A stretch of DNA of 64,000 nucleotides from Chryseobacterium viscerum (GTDB lineage: Bacteria; Bacteroidota; Bacteroidia; Flavobacteriales; Weeksellaceae), in NCBI RefSeq assembly GCF_025949665.1, contig NZ_JAPDFT010000001.1:62001-126000 (forward strand), in the 5' to 3' direction. Shown here in pieces: positions 26,154-35,330 of the stretch. The position numbers and the translations under genes were made by a program. Below the pieces are notes generated by a model, which saw nothing but the letters and a program-made list of their open reading frames with translations, did not search any database and had not been told where the DNA came from. The first letter of the stretch is position 1; the number at the start of each line of letters is the position of its first letter.

Positions 26154-27122
26154 TTATTCCGTATCATTATAAGAATTGACTTTATAAATCAGTTGAAATT
26201 TTACAGTACCTTTCTTTGAATGGGGATATTTTTCTTTGTTTACCTGCTTTTCAAATTCTTTCATAATTTCCAGATCAAGATCATCTTTAACAGCAAATTG
26301 AATTTCATTTTTCTTTTCTCCCAGTTCAAACTGAACCATTATTTTTCCTTCATTTTTAGAGTTCTGAAATAAATTTTCAAAAATTCTGTTCGTTTTTTCC
26401 ATAACAGATTTCATATCCTCCACCGAAGAATTGGCCTGTAATTCAGGATCACTGCTTAACAATATTACTTTTTCAAGCTTAGTTTCTTTGTTTCCTTTAT
26501 CGGTAATATAAACCTCATTTCCATTTTGATACGTTTTGAAAGTACCATTCGTTTTATATGTTCCGTTGTCAATAGGGTTATGGTAAGTATTTTTATTAGG
26601 AATTTCATCCAGCCAAAATAACTTCATATTTTTTTTCAGAGAGTTTAAAATATACAGATGGTTTTCGGTCTGCAGCACAAACAAGGGCTCTTCAATATCA
26701 AATGAAATGGTTGACCAGTAATATTTCAATTCATCTTCATTGGCTTTTCGTATCTGATATTTTCCGGAAACTTCTTTTTTTACTTCATCCCAAATCTTTT
26801 TGGAATCCTTTAGATTCTTGGACATTTTTCCTTCTATTTCCATATCGTCAATATGAAAAATTAGACTGTCCGGAATACTTTTTAAACTTTCAAGATTTTT
26901 AAACCTTTTCCAAAGCGTTGGACCTATGATTAAGTTATCTCCCAACAGATCATCATTGGTCGTATTCGTAAGGCTTTCAGTGAGTAATTTTTTTGCTTTT
27001 TCATTTATTTTGTCATCAGCATAATTATAAACTACTCCACCGGGAATAGTTATTTTCTCTGTGACTTGTGCTTTGACTGAGTTTACGATAAATAATAAGA
27101 GTAGAAGGATTTTTATTTTCAT
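26154..27122 (-). CDS. Secreted hypothetical protein with TonB-C-like end
   Basis: A 322-residue protein with signal peptide MKIKILLLLLFIVNSVKA-Q. The middle is charged and helical; a DNGTYKTNGTFKTYQNG strand pair follows. The last ~70 residues (GKIMVQFELGEKKNEIQF ... VKFQLIYKV) have the strand-helix-strand pattern of a TonB C-terminal-type domain, as found in many periplasmic Bacteroidota proteins. This similarity is weak and by eye. No function is proposed. Confidence 0.6.
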   Translation of the reverse strand: MKIKILLLLLFIVNSVKAQVTEKITIPGGVVYNYADDKINEKAKKLLTESLTNTTNDDLLGDNLIIGPTLWKRFKNLESLKSIPDSLIFHIDDMEIEGKMSKNLKDSKKIWDEVKKEVSGKYQIRKANEDELKYYWSTISFDIEEPLFVLQTENHLYILNSLKKNMKLFWLDEIPNKNTYHNPIDNGTYKTNGTFKTYQNGNEVYITDKGNKETKLEKVILLSSDPELQANSSVEDMKSVMEKTNRIFENLFQNSKNEGKIMVQFELGEKKNEIQFAVKDDLDLEIMKEFEKQVNKEKYPHSKKGTVKFQLIYKVNSYNDTE

Positions 27123-27198
27123 GGGTTGTTTTTCATGGGCATAAAGTACAAAAATTGTGCTTTATATTTTTTCTGATGTTAATGTTTTGCTGCAGATA

Positions 27199-27756
27199 TT
27201 ATTTTCTAAACTGCAAAGTCTGAATAGCCTTTAAAAGTTCAATCTGATTTTCCTTTTTTAGGTTTGTTCCGTATAAATTAAAACGGATTTTTCCTAAAGA
27301 TACTGTCTTAATGCTGTCGATATAAACTCCTGTCATCCCTTTTCCAATTTGTTTTGGGGCTAATATTTTTGCCTTGTACCCATCAATTTTTTTATAGGTT
27401 ATTTTACTTTTGATGAAATCCTCCTGATTTGCATCTTCATTGAGGATCATAAATGCGGTAGTATCAGCCTCTGGATTTACTTTTAGAAGTTCGTTCAAAT
27501 CTTTTCTGCTAATAATTGCACCTGTGGGTTCTTCCAATGAGTTTGAATAAGGTCCGTAATCATAAAAAACAGAATCGTTATTTTTGGTGACGATGATTCC
27601 GGCATTGCTATCGTAAGCATCCGTTTTTAATTTGTTCCAGGTTTTGGGAGCCTGAATTTTAAAACTGCCAAAGTCCATTGATTTCGTTTTTTGTGAATGC
27701 TCAGAACAACTCAGTATAATAAAAGAAATTATAATGAATAAGGATATGTTTTTCAT
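27199..27756 (-). CDS. Lipoprotein, PsbP-like fold possible
   Basis: A 185-residue lipoprotein: signal sequence MKNISLFIIISFIILSC with the lipid-modified Cys at residue 17. The mature part begins with FGSFKIQAPKTWNKL followed by alternating strands, a pattern like PsbP/Mog1-type domains ('...f.i..P..W...'). No specific family is recognised. It is 18 bp downstream of another lipoprotein gene and likely co-transcribed with it. Confidence 0.62.
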   Translation of the reverse strand: MKNISLFIIISFIILSCSEHSQKTKSMDFGSFKIQAPKTWNKLKTDAYDSNAGIIVTKNNDSVFYDYGPYSNSLEEPTGAIISRKDLNELLKVNPEADTTAFMILNEDANQEDFIKSKITYKKIDGYKAKILAPKQIGKGMTGVYIDSIKTVSLGKIRFNLYGTNLKKENQIELLKAIQTLQFRK

Positions 27757-27774
27757 GGTTAGTTATTGTTAACA

Positions 27775-28350
27775 TCAGAAATTTAGCTTCACTTTTTGTA
27801 CTTCTGCTGTATTAGGTTCATCTATTTTGTTTGGTAAAACCCAATCTACATAAAGTTCTTTATTCTCAACATATATACTGTCAATACAATAATGGGGAAA
27901 CAGGCTTGAACAGTTTTTCCAGTGTTCTCCCAGGTATTGTTTCTTCTTTCCAGTAATATTTTCTGCAACTAATTTATAAGGGAGAGAGTCTGTTTCATAG
28001 ATAACAATACCGTTTACTTTATCATAAGCCAGAGTATTTTCATATAACTTGACCTCGTTATTGTTAAATGGCAAAATTAAATCTGTCCACGTATCACTCC
28101 CATTTGAATGTCTGAGACACATATATTGATCATTACTCCATTGTAATGTTGTTTTATGATCAAGGTAATTGTTACTAACAGTCTTTGAAGAACGATAAGT
28201 CTTTTTTCCATCACTCCAGTGTAGAAAAGAGGTTGAATCTGTTGCCTTAACGATTTCAAATGTGTGCTTAGAATTAATAGTTTCAATTTTATCTGATGAA
28301 TGACAACCCAGGATGACAGCGCAAAAGAATAATAAGAAGAGAGATTTCAT
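27775..28350 (-). CDS. Lipoprotein of unknown function
   Basis: A 191-residue lipoprotein: MKSLFLLFFCAVILGC with the modified Cys at residue 16. The body is beta-rich with several aromatic residues (LHWSDGKKTYRSSK, WSNDQYMCLRHSNG, LGEHWKNCSSLFPHYC) and three later cysteines. No family is recognised. It forms a two-gene unit with the lipoprotein downstream. Confidence 0.6.
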   Translation of the reverse strand: MKSLFLLFFCAVILGCHSSDKIETINSKHTFEIVKATDSTSFLHWSDGKKTYRSSKTVSNNYLDHKTTLQWSNDQYMCLRHSNGSDTWTDLILPFNNNEVKLYENTLAYDKVNGIVIYETDSLPYKLVAENITGKKKQYLGEHWKNCSSLFPHYCIDSIYVENKELYVDWVLPNKIDEPNTAEVQKVKLNF

Positions 28351-28412
28351 GGTTTTGATTAGTACTCAAATCTACATATAAATGTTAGAATAGTAATATT
28401 AAGATTAAAAAT

Positions 28413-28443
28413 AAAATACCGTTCTGAAAAACAGAACGGTATG
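28413..28443 (-). terminator. Terminator after the SPOR-like membrane protein gene
   Basis: A perfect ACCGTTCTG/CAGAACGGT hairpin with a five-base loop is followed on the minus strand by TATTTTATTTTT. It is the clearest member of the recurring hairpin family. Confidence 0.85.
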
Positions 28444-28462
28444 ATGAAATTTCTAAATCTTT

Positions 28463-29257
28463 TTATTTGCAAATTAAACATTCGCTGCCTCTTTCAATGG
28501 TATTGCACCAGGTGGATTTTCTGACAATATATGACGTGGGGCTAATTTCCTTTCGGACAGTTTGTAACTGCGATTCGGCTTCAAGTTTTGAGGTGTATCC
28601 CATCAGAACTGTTCTGAATGAGCTCCCTTTTTTAATTATATTTGAATTCTGGTTAATCTTAATTGCTTTGCCAAGATTGATATTGGCTCTATCTATATCA
28701 TTGTCACCTGCTGCTATAATAAACCATTCAGCATTATTGGGAGTACTTGATAATGGGGTCTCGAATAAATCTACTTTTCTTTGGTTCTCTTCATTTTGTT
28801 TTATCTGTTTGGGAGTTGGGTTCGCTTTCAGAGTGTCTTGTTTTAAGTTGCTCCGTGCTTCGACATAATCGTCATACTCCTGTTTAATAGTAGCATAATA
28901 ATTGGTCCAGGATTTTTTCATTTCACCGCTTGGAGCTACTATGGAAAGGTATTTTGCAAGCTGAAGTCTTACTAGTGGTTTTTCTTCGTTTTTAACATCG
29001 TTTACGTATTTATCAAAATATTGAAGTTCTTTAATATCCTGATCCCTCTCTTTAAATAGATCCGTTACAATTAAAGTGACAGTACTGATAGCAAGAGTTA
29101 TGATCACCCATTTGAAGTAGTTTAAAAATTTCTCAAGTTTATCTGGATCTAAGCTTCCTTTTTTAATCAGATAATACACTATAAAAATGGACAGCAAACC
29201 TATCACAATAAAGAAAAGATACAGATAGAATGAAACGGTTCCGGTATTTGATAACAT
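28463..29257 (-). CDS. Membrane-anchored protein with SPOR-like C-terminus
   Basis: A 264-residue protein from the ATG at 29257 (the frame extends upstream to 29329 but without a convincing start). Two membrane helices are near the N-terminus (about 9-31 and 47-67). A charged helical region follows, and then a C-terminal stretch SFRTVLMGYTSKLEAESQLQTVRKEI with the spacing of a SPOR domain, ending in a cysteine-rich tail (WCNTIERGSECLICK). SPOR domains bind denuded peptidoglycan; here the match is only by eye. Confidence 0.58.
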   Translation of the reverse strand: MLSNTGTVSFYLYLFFIVIGLLSIFIVYYLIKKGSLDPDKLEKFLNYFKWVIITLAISTVTLIVTDLFKERDQDIKELQYFDKYVNDVKNEEKPLVRLQLAKYLSIVAPSGEMKKSWTNYYATIKQEYDDYVEARSNLKQDTLKANPTPKQIKQNEENQRKVDLFETPLSSTPNNAEWFIIAAGDNDIDRANINLGKAIKINQNSNIIKKGSSFRTVLMGYTSKLEAESQLQTVRKEISPTSYIVRKSTWCNTIERGSECLICK

Positions 29258-29367
29258 GGTATGAGTTTTTATGGTTAGTAAATTTCTGATCATGTTTTGT
29301 TTCAAACATTCAATAATCAAAATTACCAAGCATAAGCTTACCTGTCAATAACCCTTTTGTGGTAGAT

Positions 29368-29400
29368 TATATAAAAAAACATTCTGGTTTTCAGAACAAT
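29368..29400 (-). terminator. Weak terminator after the DUF2461 gene
   Basis: A short TTCTG/CAGAA hairpin is followed on the minus strand by seven T and lies about 45 bp after the stop at 29443. Confidence 0.5.
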
Positions 29401-29442
29401 TTTGAATGAATTTATTAATTTTTTGATAATAACTGATCCCAT

Positions 29443-30102
29443 TTAAAATAAAGGTTCTCCATTGAGGTCAGTGGTAAGTACTTCACTCATGTAATCAAAA
29501 AAAGGGCGCATTGCCAATAAGGTGAGAAGGACTTCCTTTTGAAAATTAGCTGACAAAACTTCCTTATCTGTAAATTTCCGCATTACCAGGAATTGTTTTT
29601 TTCTGATCAAATCTATGGACGGATGATTTTTATCAAAACCACGAGGTGCTGTTTTTACAGAATCTCCTTTAAGCTCTCCAAAATATTTTATAAAAGATTT
29701 ATCTGAGGTAATTTTTTCAATTTCTGAGCTGCTGATCTCAAACTCTTTACGGATACGGAGCAAATCCTTTGCTTCCGGACTCCAAAATCCGCCGCCTACA
29801 AAACTGTTGCCCGGTTCCAGCTGAATATAATATCCGCCTCTCAACATCGGTTTTGAGCGTGAATATCCAACTCCGAAATTGGTTTTATAGGGTGTCTGAT
29901 CTTTTGAAAAACGAACATCTTTGTAAATCCTGAAAATATGGATTCCCTTCAGGTTATCAAATTCCTGAAGTTCGGTATAGATCTGATTAAAAAAAACTTT
30001 GTTTTCTTTTATAATGGATTCGTATTCAGATTTGTGCTTGGCAAACCATTCCCGATTGTTGTTTTCTTTTAAATGGGTGAGAAATTCAAATGTTTTTTTC
30101 AT
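29443..30102 (-). CDS. DUF2461 family protein
   Basis: A 219-residue protein from the ATG at 30102 (the frame extends to 30135). It has the complete DUF2461 pattern: FEFLTHLKENNNREWFAKHK near the start, then IFRIYKDVRFSKDQTPYKTN, GGYYIQLEPGNSFVGGGFW and PRGFDKNHPSIDLIRKKQF. It is a widespread cytoplasmic family of unknown function. It sits 17 bp downstream of the ABC-ATPase-like pseudo-enzyme gene. Confidence 0.92.
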   Translation of the reverse strand: MKKTFEFLTHLKENNNREWFAKHKSEYESIIKENKVFFNQIYTELQEFDNLKGIHIFRIYKDVRFSKDQTPYKTNFGVGYSRSKPMLRGGYYIQLEPGNSFVGGGFWSPEAKDLLRIRKEFEISSSEIEKITSDKSFIKYFGELKGDSVKTAPRGFDKNHPSIDLIRKKQFLVMRKFTDKEVLSANFQKEVLLTLLAMRPFFDYMSEVLTTDLNGEPLF

Positions 30103-30119
30103 ATTTTTATTAAGTAAGG

Positions 30120-30686
30120 TTATGCTTGTGTCCATTGTAGCTCAATGTATTTTGTACAGTAGTTTTTCATATCATCATATCCATCGAGTAAAATTGCTGA
30201 ACCACCTTTTTTCACCACTTCCTTTACTATTTTATAATTTTCTTTCGCTCCATCGGGGCCTAGTCCAACTAAATCAAAAATAATATTATTTGTATTTGAA
30301 AGAGTAGTATACAATGATAATAGCCGTCTCGGGCTGCCTGTAAGTGTATTGACTTTTATTTTTTTATTGATCCCTTCCGTCTCGTAAATTTTTAAGGCAT
30401 AAGGACTAGCAGGATTTGCATTCTTCTTTAAGTATTCTCCCACAGTCATAGGATAAAAAATGTATCTAAACTTAGATTCTCTGAAATGTTCAGCAAAAGT
30501 CATTTTTTTATGGATGATAACATTTTCATGGTATGTCTTACCACAAAATAGATCCTTAAGAAACATTTCCGTTTTATAAAAGTGTGTTCCGTTGAAAAGA
30601 TTTATAACAATAATTTCTCCTTCATTGAGTGTAAACGGAGGGACGTAAAACAGGTCTGTTTGTATTCCTTTATTTTCGATGATCAT
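30120..30686 (-). CDS. Degenerate ABC-ATPase-like protein
   Basis: A 188-residue soluble protein. Its outline follows an ABC ATPase domain without the catalytic motifs. FTLNEGEIIVINLFNGTHFY stands where the Walker A strand-loop would be, but GxxGxGKS is missing. TGSPRRLLSLYTTLSNTNN resembles the signature helix, and IIFDLVGLGPDGAKENYKIV aligns with Walker B and the D-loop, lacking the catalytic Glu. GGSAILLDGYDDMKNYCTKY takes the place of the H-loop region. If correct, this is a non-hydrolysing pseudo-ATPase, perhaps a regulator or an immunity-type protein. The call rests on pattern reading only. Confidence 0.5.
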   Translation of the reverse strand: MIIENKGIQTDLFYVPPFTLNEGEIIVINLFNGTHFYKTEMFLKDLFCGKTYHENVIIHKKMTFAEHFRESKFRYIFYPMTVGEYLKKNANPASPYALKIYETEGINKKIKVNTLTGSPRRLLSLYTTLSNTNNIIFDLVGLGPDGAKENYKIVKEVVKKGGSAILLDGYDDMKNYCTKYIELQWTQA

Positions 30687-30750
30687 TTAGATGTTTTTTG
30701 GTGCAAATATAAACGATGTATAAAAGAATAAGTGTCTTTGAGTTTCATGA

Positions 30751-31203
30751 TTATTCCCTAATTCTTAATTTAAGTCTATTAAAAGCCTTTTTGGTGAAAT
30801 AAAACTCTATTGCAAATAATGAATAAAAAAATAGCACTAAAATTATGACAAGTACAATATCTCCCTGAAAATCAGGTTCGATAATTTTTTTTATTATAGT
30901 GAATAAAAATAATAACAGAAGAATTGAGAACCAAATATATCCAAAAAAGCTTAATCTCAATCTGGGATTTTGAAGATCATTCTTTTTAAAAATAATGATT
31001 AAGGTGGGAAGAATTGTTAAGAAAGATGTTTTTATTCTTGTCACTTCAATTCTGTTTTTAAACTCTCTGCCATAGAATAATTTTCCATCACTAGCCAATG
31101 AAGCTGTATTGGCTAAATCTAATATCATAGAACTTCTCTTTGAGTTTTGTCTGACTGCTTCCTCAATTTTAATAGGACTAAAATTTAAATTCATTTTAAT
31201 CAT
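30751..31203 (-). CDS. Small two-helix membrane protein
   Basis: A 150-residue protein, or 148 from the second Met. A soluble N-terminus (KRSSMILDLANTASLASDGK and YGREFKNRIEVTRIK) precedes two hydrophobic segments (about 83-105 and 113-135) and a basic tail (TKKAFNRLKLRIRE). No family is recognised. It belongs to the run of small genes in the same direction. Confidence 0.55.
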   Translation of the reverse strand: MIKMNLNFSPIKIEEAVRQNSKRSSMILDLANTASLASDGKLFYGREFKNRIEVTRIKTSFLTILPTLIIIFKKNDLQNPRLRLSFFGYIWFSILLLLFLFTIIKKIIEPDFQGDIVLVIILVLFFYSLFAIEFYFTKKAFNRLKLRIRE

Positions 31204-31242
31204 AGTGTTTTTTTGTGCTTGATTACCAATTGTTTTTTATTT

Positions 31243-31896
31243 TTAGAAAAAGTATCCACCCACTAATTTCACAAATACCTCTCTGTCTCCGATTTTATAA
31301 ATGGTTAGTACACTGCCATCTGGGAGTTGTTTCATTTTTTGACTAAATTCATCTCTCGGTCCTGAAATAGCCAGTTTTTCAAGTTGTTGTAGAACTTCTC
31401 CAGGGGTTAAAACACAAATTGCGGTCTCTTCGCTTTTCCCATCGCCACTTTTTTCTATGGTTTGAATGATTAAATCCTTTTGTTTGGAGCACAATTCCTT
31501 TTTTTCATTATTATCAAGTGCACGATAAATATTCATCATATCATCCAGTAAATCTTTATTGAGGGGATTGATAGCATATTTTGATTCAGCTTCAGTAACC
31601 ATTCTTTCTGCTTTACTTTTTGACAGTTTTTTTTGAGCAGGTTTCCAGAATGTTCCGGATTCACTGTTATAATTTCCAATGGTGTAATCAATTTTTATGA
31701 ATTTACTTCCGTAATACAATTGATTCAACTGCTCCTGAGTCAATTCAGAAGGATTTACTTTGAATACATCTAAAAGCTTATAAAAATTTTCCTGTGGATT
31801 TTCGGTGACATTCTTTTTAATAAGATCCGTATTTATTTGTGCAGAGAATGCCTGAAAGATGAAAACTAAAAGGCCTGAAATAATATATTTTCTCAT
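31243..31896 (-). CDS. DUF4919-type secreted protein (second copy)
   Basis: A 217-residue protein with signal peptide MRKYIISGLLVFIFQAFSA-Q. Like 7010-7684 it has the DUF4919 order: ENFYKLLDVFKVNPSELTQEQLNQLYYGSKF, then a helical region around NPLNKDLLDDMMNIYRAL, then a beta-rich end (LTIYKIGDREVFVKLVGGYFF). The two are distant relatives in the same window. Function is unknown. Confidence 0.7.
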   Translation of the reverse strand: MRKYIISGLLVFIFQAFSAQINTDLIKKNVTENPQENFYKLLDVFKVNPSELTQEQLNQLYYGSKFIKIDYTIGNYNSESGTFWKPAQKKLSKSKAERMVTEAESKYAINPLNKDLLDDMMNIYRALDNNEKKELCSKQKDLIIQTIEKSGDGKSEETAICVLTPGEVLQQLEKLAISGPRDEFSQKMKQLPDGSVLTIYKIGDREVFVKLVGGYFF

Positions 31897-31918
31897 TGTT
31901 TTTTTTATTGTTTAAATT

Positions 31919-32437
31919 TTACTCTTCGGATGTAGTTGGAGGTTTAATATAAAAATTTTGGCTTTTAAACTCAAAACTTCTTGGTGTTTCGGTTAATTGT
32001 AAAGATTTTTTTGTTTTATAGATCCAATGGGCAAAGCTACTTAATGATTGGGGTGCATCATGACTATGAACTTTTATAGTTTTCCTGATTTTACCTTTTT
32101 TAATAAAGAAATTGTAATATTCCCCATCCTGATACTTTTCAAAATATAGGGTGTCTAAACTTTTGAAGTCTATATTCGAAATAAAGCTATCCAGTTTTAA
32201 TTTTTGACTTTTATTCAGGGCTGAAATGTAGCTGGTTTTACTTCTTGGTAACTGGTTGTTTTCCGGAGCCCAATTTTCATACAAAAAAATTGAATCATTT
32301 TTATTGCTGAATTTTATTGAGAAATCTGTTTCAAAAGTATTGCCATAGGAAAAATCAAATTCATCGAATTCTTGCTTTTTACATCCCATCAACAAAATGA
32401 GGATCAATACAATCAGTATTTTATTTTGTATAAACAA
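31919..32437 (-). CDS. Lipoprotein of unknown function
   Basis: A 172-residue lipoprotein with signal MFIQNKILIVLILILLMGC (modified Cys19). The mature part begins KKQEFDEFDFSYGN and contains repeated acidic/aromatic beta strands and HSHDAPQSLSSFAHWIYK near the end. No family is recognised. It is 22 bp from the DUF4919 gene and probably co-transcribed. Confidence 0.6.
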   Translation of the reverse strand: MFIQNKILIVLILILLMGCKKQEFDEFDFSYGNTFETDFSIKFSNKNDSIFLYENWAPENNQLPRSKTSYISALNKSQKLKLDSFISNIDFKSLDTLYFEKYQDGEYYNFFIKKGKIRKTIKVHSHDAPQSLSSFAHWIYKTKKSLQLTETPRSFEFKSQNFYIKPPTTSEE

Positions 32438-32458
32438 CTTTAGTAGGTTTATAATTTT

Positions 32459-33010
32459 TTATTCGTCTTTTGTTTTCCAAAGTAATATTTCTGTGTCACT
32501 CAGTGTTTTATATTGGTGATCTATTTCATTCCAGAAATTGATGATGGTATCTTGTTGTTCTTTGTTTTTCAAAACAGCAATAATATGAGTTTCTACATCA
32601 TAATCTTTAGGATAATGCATGTCAAAATCAACACTGGCCCAGCCATTAGTTATAATCTGACATAATCTGTCAACATCATCAGTATTTACATACTTTCTCC
32701 TTACAATTCCAGCTTTAATACTTTCAAAAGTATTGATGATTCTGTATTCATCAAAAAGATTGTCTGGCAAATGTTTGTAATAATGCTTATTGTTTGATCC
32801 GGAACCCAAGATGGTATAATTCTTCTGTGCTTTATCAAAAACAATAGGTCCAACTCCAATTAATTTTCCTCTTTCATCATCTTTATCATATTTTTTATGC
32901 TTCCAGAAAATAAAAATATAAGGCTCTGTTTCATAATATCTGAAGATGGTATAATCAGGATGAATTTCATCTTCAATCATTTTTTGTACTAAAATTTCGT
33001 CTATCATCAA
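32459..33010 (-). CDS. Cytoplasmic hypothetical protein
   Basis: A 183-residue soluble protein beginning MMIDEILVQKMIEDEIHPDY. It is rich in aromatic and acidic residues (TEPYIFIFWKHKKYDKDDERG) and has no signal peptide or membrane helix, which distinguishes it from its neighbours. The style is like that of small immunity or suppressor proteins found in Bacteroidota gene arrays, but no family is recognised. Confidence 0.55.
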   Translation of the reverse strand: MMIDEILVQKMIEDEIHPDYTIFRYYETEPYIFIFWKHKKYDKDDERGKLIGVGPIVFDKAQKNYTILGSGSNNKHYYKHLPDNLFDEYRIINTFESIKAGIVRRKYVNTDDVDRLCQIITNGWASVDFDMHYPKDYDVETHIIAVLKNKEQQDTIINFWNEIDHQYKTLSDTEILLWKTKDE

Positions 33011-33063
33011 TTGTTTTGTTTCTGTGTACTTAATTTTCTTTTGTATCCTGTGAATATAGATTG

Positions 33064-34269
33064 CTATCTGAAAATTTTAATCTGCTGTAAAACTTCTTTC
33101 TCATTTTTAAAACTAAAAATATAGTTTCCGGGCTTTACTCTGGATAAATCTATCGTTTTATTATAGTAAGCAAAACCTTTGCTTATTTCCTTTCCATCTA
33201 AGGAGTAAACGGTAAATCCAAATTGATTGCTGTTATTTTTATTGCTGATGATAAAACAGTCCTTTTGCGCATTGGTATACATTCTTGTTTTGGTTTCACG
33301 ATCTTCATTGGCTGTATTTGAAGAGAGGGCACTCTCGGTAATATCAGCTGCTTGTAAGCTTTTAATCGCTGATTTGGTTGAGGACGCTGTACTTCCGCCG
33401 ATGATATATAATTTATTGTTATATACCTCTGCTGTAGCGTGTCTTCTGGGAATCATATTGGAGGATAACTGATGGAATTTATTGGTTGTCGTATCAAAAT
33501 AGGCCAGAAAAGTCTGATTATTATATCCTCCTGCAATAAAAATCTTATCACCGGATACGGCTAATGAATGTCCGGATATTCCAGCAGGCATTGTGTATTG
33601 ATTGGTCCACCGATTAGTGTTGAGGTCGTAGACATTGATCAGTCGGGATGAGGTACCATTAAAACCACCAATGACATACAATTTATCATTCACAATTTTG
33701 CCCTTTGTTTCTCTGGCTGTGGGCATATCCGCTAATGGATGCCATGTATTGGAAGCAATATCATAATACTGGAATCTATTAGAAAATACAGTGTTTTTGG
33801 CTCCATTTAATCCGCTGCCCCCAAATACATATATTTTTCCATTATGGATGGCAGAGCCTGCATTTCCAGTATAGGAACGGTTAACAGCTCCTTTCGTTAC
33901 CTTCTGGGTTTCAAGGTCTACAATTTCAAGATGGCTGTTTCCCCAACCGTTAAAAATATAAACTTTATTATCGTAAGTCTCCGAATTAGCAAATTTTTTA
34001 GAAAGCAGAGAAGAATTGAAAACACTCCATTTATTGTCAGTAATATTATATTTTTCAATATAGTTTGCGTTACCGCTGTTTTCCTGATATCCATTGCTTA
34101 CATATATATTATCATTCACGATTACACTGGTTGTGGCTCCTCTGCCCACGGACATATTGGCGAGAGTTTTAAATTGAAGCGTTTGTGCATGGATTAGCAT
34201 TGAACCCAACAATGAAAGGAATAATAATTTTGTTTTCAATGGCGTTAAGGTTAAGTGTTTGTTTTGCAT
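33064..34269 (-). CDS. Kelch-repeat protein with T9SS sorting domain
   Basis: A 401-residue exported protein. The signal peptide is the LLFLSLLGSMLIHA-Q region; the start may be the ATG at 34269 or at a later in-frame codon. Kelch units of ~50 residues follow: YIEKYNITDNKWSVFNSSLL, GKIYVFGGSGLNGAKN, KLYVIGGFNGTSS, NKIFIAGGYNNQ and NKLYIIGGSTASS, forming a beta-propeller. The C-terminal ~70 residues (GFTVYSLDGKEISKGFAYYN and LSRVKPGNYIFSF) are a short T9SS-type sorting tail. It is the neighbour and paralogue of 34398-35330. Confidence 0.82.
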   Translation of the reverse strand: MQNKHLTLTPLKTKLLFLSLLGSMLIHAQTLQFKTLANMSVGRGATTSVIVNDNIYVSNGYQENSGNANYIEKYNITDNKWSVFNSSLLSKKFANSETYDNKVYIFNGWGNSHLEIVDLETQKVTKGAVNRSYTGNAGSAIHNGKIYVFGGSGLNGAKNTVFSNRFQYYDIASNTWHPLADMPTARETKGKIVNDKLYVIGGFNGTSSRLINVYDLNTNRWTNQYTMPAGISGHSLAVSGDKIFIAGGYNNQTFLAYFDTTTNKFHQLSSNMIPRRHATAEVYNNKLYIIGGSTASSTKSAIKSLQAADITESALSSNTANEDRETKTRMYTNAQKDCFIISNKNNSNQFGFTVYSLDGKEISKGFAYYNKTIDLSRVKPGNYIFSFKNEKEVLQQIKIFR

Positions 34270-34397
34270 ATTTATAGAAACAAATATATGTAAAAGCTGA
34301 ATCTGAAGTGGGAGACTCCGGATTTTATTTTTTGATGGCGCAAAGTCTCCCGGCTTTGCGGAGGGGTAAGCAAAACGTTTACTGATGGTTTTCTCGT

Positions 34398-35330
34398 CTA
34401 TGGAGATAGCGGGATATTCAAATTGAACATTATTTCATTAATCTCCGCCACTTGTGTGCTTTTAATAGAGGAAGAAGGAAGAGTGGTTGTATTTCCACCG
34501 ATGATGTATAATCTATTGTTATATACTTCTGCTGCTGCGTGTCTTCTGGGAATCATATCGGATGATAACTGATAGAATTTATGGGTAGTAGTATCAAAAT
34601 AGGCCAGAAAATCCTGATTACTGTAATCACCTACAATGAAAATCTTATTATCGGCTACTGCTAATGAATGCCCGGATATCCCAACAGGCATTTTATATTG
34701 ATTGGTCCAACGATTCGTGTTAAGGTCGTAAACATCTATCAGATTAGAAGAATTTTCGTTAAAACCACCAATGACGTACAGTTTATTATTAACAACCTTA
34801 CCTTTTGTTTCTTTGGCTATGGGCATATCCGGTAATGAATGCCAGGTATCTGAAGCAATATCGTAATACTGAAATTTATCAGAATATATAGGGGCCCCGT
34901 TTAATCCGCTGCCTCCAAACACATATATTTTACCATTATATATGACAGAACCGGAACCGCCGGCATAATAAGGATTAATTGCTCCTTCGGTTACGGTATT
35001 GGTTTCAAGATCTACAATTTCAAGATGACAGTTTCCCAAACCGTTAAAAATATAGATCTTATTATTGTAAGCCTCCGAATTAGCAAATCTTTTGGGACTT
35101 AGAGTAGTATTGAGAATACTCCAACTGTTATCGGTAATATTATATTTCTCAATATAATTGACTTCGTTATCTGCTGTATAGCCATTGGACACATAAATAT
35201 TATCATGCACTATTACACTTGCTATGGCCCCTCTGCCTGCTGACATACCGGCGAGCTTTTGAAAATGAAGCGTTTGTGCATGGGCCAGCAATGAGCCCAA
35301 AAATGACAGGAATAATAATTTTGTTTTCAA
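34398..35330 (-). CDS. Kelch-repeat protein, paralogue lacking the sorting tail
   Basis: A 310-residue exported Kelch protein, very similar to the upstream-numbered neighbour 33064-34269 along its whole length (for example SVIVHDNIYVSNGY, GSGLNGAPIYSDKFQYYDI, RRHAAAEVYNNRLYIIGG). It stops at AEINEIMFNLNIPLSP, just where the neighbour goes on into its T9SS sorting tail. The signal peptide (MKTKLLFLSFLGSLLAHA-Q) is intact, so it should reach the periplasm but not the surface by T9SS. A tandem duplication with 3' loss explains this. Its ATG overlaps the stop of the membrane protein gene 35327-35863 by 4 bp. Confidence 0.82.
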   Translation of the reverse strand: MKTKLLFLSFLGSLLAHAQTLHFQKLAGMSAGRGAIASVIVHDNIYVSNGYTADNEVNYIEKYNITDNSWSILNTTLSPKRFANSEAYNNKIYIFNGLGNCHLEIVDLETNTVTEGAINPYYAGGSGSVIYNGKIYVFGGSGLNGAPIYSDKFQYYDIASDTWHSLPDMPIAKETKGKVVNNKLYVIGGFNENSSNLIDVYDLNTNRWTNQYKMPVGISGHSLAVADNKIFIVGDYSNQDFLAYFDTTTHKFYQLSSDMIPRRHAAAEVYNNRLYIIGGNTTTLPSSSIKSTQVAEINEIMFNLNIPLSP

